A DNA stretch of 64,000 nucleotides from Desulfocurvibacter africanus subsp. africanus DSM 2603 (GTDB lineage: Bacteria; Desulfobacterota; Desulfovibrionia; Desulfovibrionales; Desulfovibrionaceae). The stretch spans positions 227,905 through 291,904 of the forward strand of contig NZ_KE383873.1 of NCBI RefSeq assembly GCF_000422545.1. The letters run 5' to 3'. The notes beneath the pieces were generated by a model, which was not told where the DNA came from, searched no databases, and saw only the letters and a list, made by a program, of their open reading frames with translations. Below, piece by piece: positions 63,296 to 64,000 of the stretch. Within the stretch, counting starts at the first letter, position 1; each line of letters begins with the position of its first letter. The position numbers were made by a program, and so were the translations under genes.

Positions 63296-64000
63296 TTAAC
63301 TTGTTCATATCTTTTCTTTGATTCAAGACCAATGTTCATTGTATAGTTATCTACCTCTGTAAATTTTGTATCAAAGCAAAACAATTTAGGAGTGGATTTA
63401 ATTATATTATATAGATCCGGAAATTCATTTTGAATAACTTGCATCAAAATTATATCCGCAATGTTGACCTCTCCTCTTAGTGGCATTCCAATAAATATAG
63501 ATCTGTTTAACACTTTAGTAATCTTGCGTGGGGTAGATAGCATAGATGACGCTATGACAGTAGAGGATCCTATTAGTCTGGCTTCTGAATCATCCAGTTG
63601 AATTTCATATTCGTGAAGTAATTTATCTAAAGATTTTTTAAAGAATTGCTTTCTTTGTAGGTAAGTTGCTGCCGGTAAATGCAGTCGTAAATCAATTATC
63701 TTGTCTAGAAACTCATGAGGCTTTTTTATGCCCTCCCTCTTAAGCAGAATCCCGGTTTGTTTTGGATCATATGCTAGTAAATATGAGACCTGCGGGAAGT
63801 CACAGATTATTTTTACAAGTTGGAAAACCACTTTAACCTCGGATGAAAATAATCTTTCAATGTCGTCAATTGATATAACAATTGGTTGGTCTATTGATTT
63901 TAATAGGCAGCTCAACCTTTCCTTTTTTTGATAAATATCCGTATTGTCATTTAAAACGCTCTTACCTCTTAGTAAATCCCATCCTATCTTTAAAATGCCG
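63241..64000 (-). CDS. KAP-family P-loop NTPase, N-terminal part, runs off the window
   Basis: The reading frame is open from the window edge to a stop at 63241 and continues upstream beyond 64000, so the Walker A motif is not visible. Walker B is IVISIDDIERL (near 63870) with an LAYDPKQT sensor-type motif after it, and PHEFLDKIIDLRLHLP, all typical of KAP NTPases. The 0 frame ends 12 codons after the heptamer T TTA AAA. KAP NTPases are often found in phage-defence islands. AT-rich like the HNH gene, which it faces. Confidence 0.8.
   Translation of the reverse strand, partial: GILKIGWDLLRGKSVLNDNTDIYQKKERLSCLLKSIDQPIVISIDDIERLFSSEVKVVFQLVKIICDFPQVSYLLAYDPKQTGILLKREGIKKPHEFLDKIIDLRLHLPAATYLQRKQFFKKSLDKLLHEYEIQLDDSEARLIGSSTVIASSMLSTPRKITKVLNRSIFIGMPLRGEVNIADIILMQVIQNEFPDLYNIIKSTPKLFCFDTKFTEVDNYTMNIGLESKKRYEQVNCLISPYLKSLIVLKRVN

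Overview
The window looks like a chromosome segment of a high-GC anaerobic deltaproteobacterium, most likely a Desulfovibrio relative. The reasons are the density of chemoreceptors and large PAS-rich signalling proteins, an oxygen-independent sulfatase maturase, a molybdenum hydroxylase, DUF1540 and other small cysteine-rich proteins, and many decayed toxin-antitoxin and phage pieces. The genus is an inference; no rRNA or tRNA lies in the window.

Layout. 1-5 kb: edge of an FG-GAP/VCBS-type exported protein, a chemoreceptor with a sigma-28-like promoter and its own CheW, a VanZ-like protein, a 6-phosphogluconate-dehydrogenase-like protein that lacks key residues, and a broken RelE toxin beside an intact antitoxin. 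5.8-12.5 kb: a four-PAS hybrid histidine kinase, two decayed phage tail genes, umuDC and a decayed brnTA pair. 12.7-20 kb: a DUF1540 protein, a second CheW/chemoreceptor pair, an IS5 remnant and a third chemoreceptor. 20-26 kb: copper ATPase copA, a cysteine-rich protein, REC-HPt and REC-PAS-PAS proteins, DUF4282. 26-34 kb: DinB-like and DUF1579 proteins, then a three-subunit aldehyde/xanthine-type molybdenum hydroxylase bracketed by IS3-like scraps, a GNAT enzyme and a DUF2157-like membrane protein. 34-44 kb: glycogen phosphorylase, a coiled-coil protein, two lipoproteins (one an alpha/beta hydrolase), and an NCS2 permease with an unusual C-terminal domain. 44-60 kb: a sulfate-ester island with two cytosolic sulfatases, their radical-SAM maturase, two outer-membrane proteins, a PLD-family enzyme, a sigma-54 activator, an ABM-domain protein, a membrane protein, an MscS channel with a BON domain and a BASS transporter. 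60-64 kb: an intact brnTA module, then an AT-rich defence-like segment with an HNH endonuclease and a KAP-type P-loop NTPase split between two frames at a perfect T TTA AAA slippery heptamer.

The most striking global feature is a family of short non-coding mobile elements (type A about 127 bp, type B about 110 bp) with shared termini (TAGAGC-N3-TTGC). A B element nested inside an A element shows that they insert at TA and duplicate it. Five genes have a TAG stop codon made by the element's own end, and one element splits a phage tail-fibre gene. A separate repeat family (type C, ending TTCGTCATTCTGA) is confined to 47-60 kb, and one copy supplies the C-terminus of the PLD protein.
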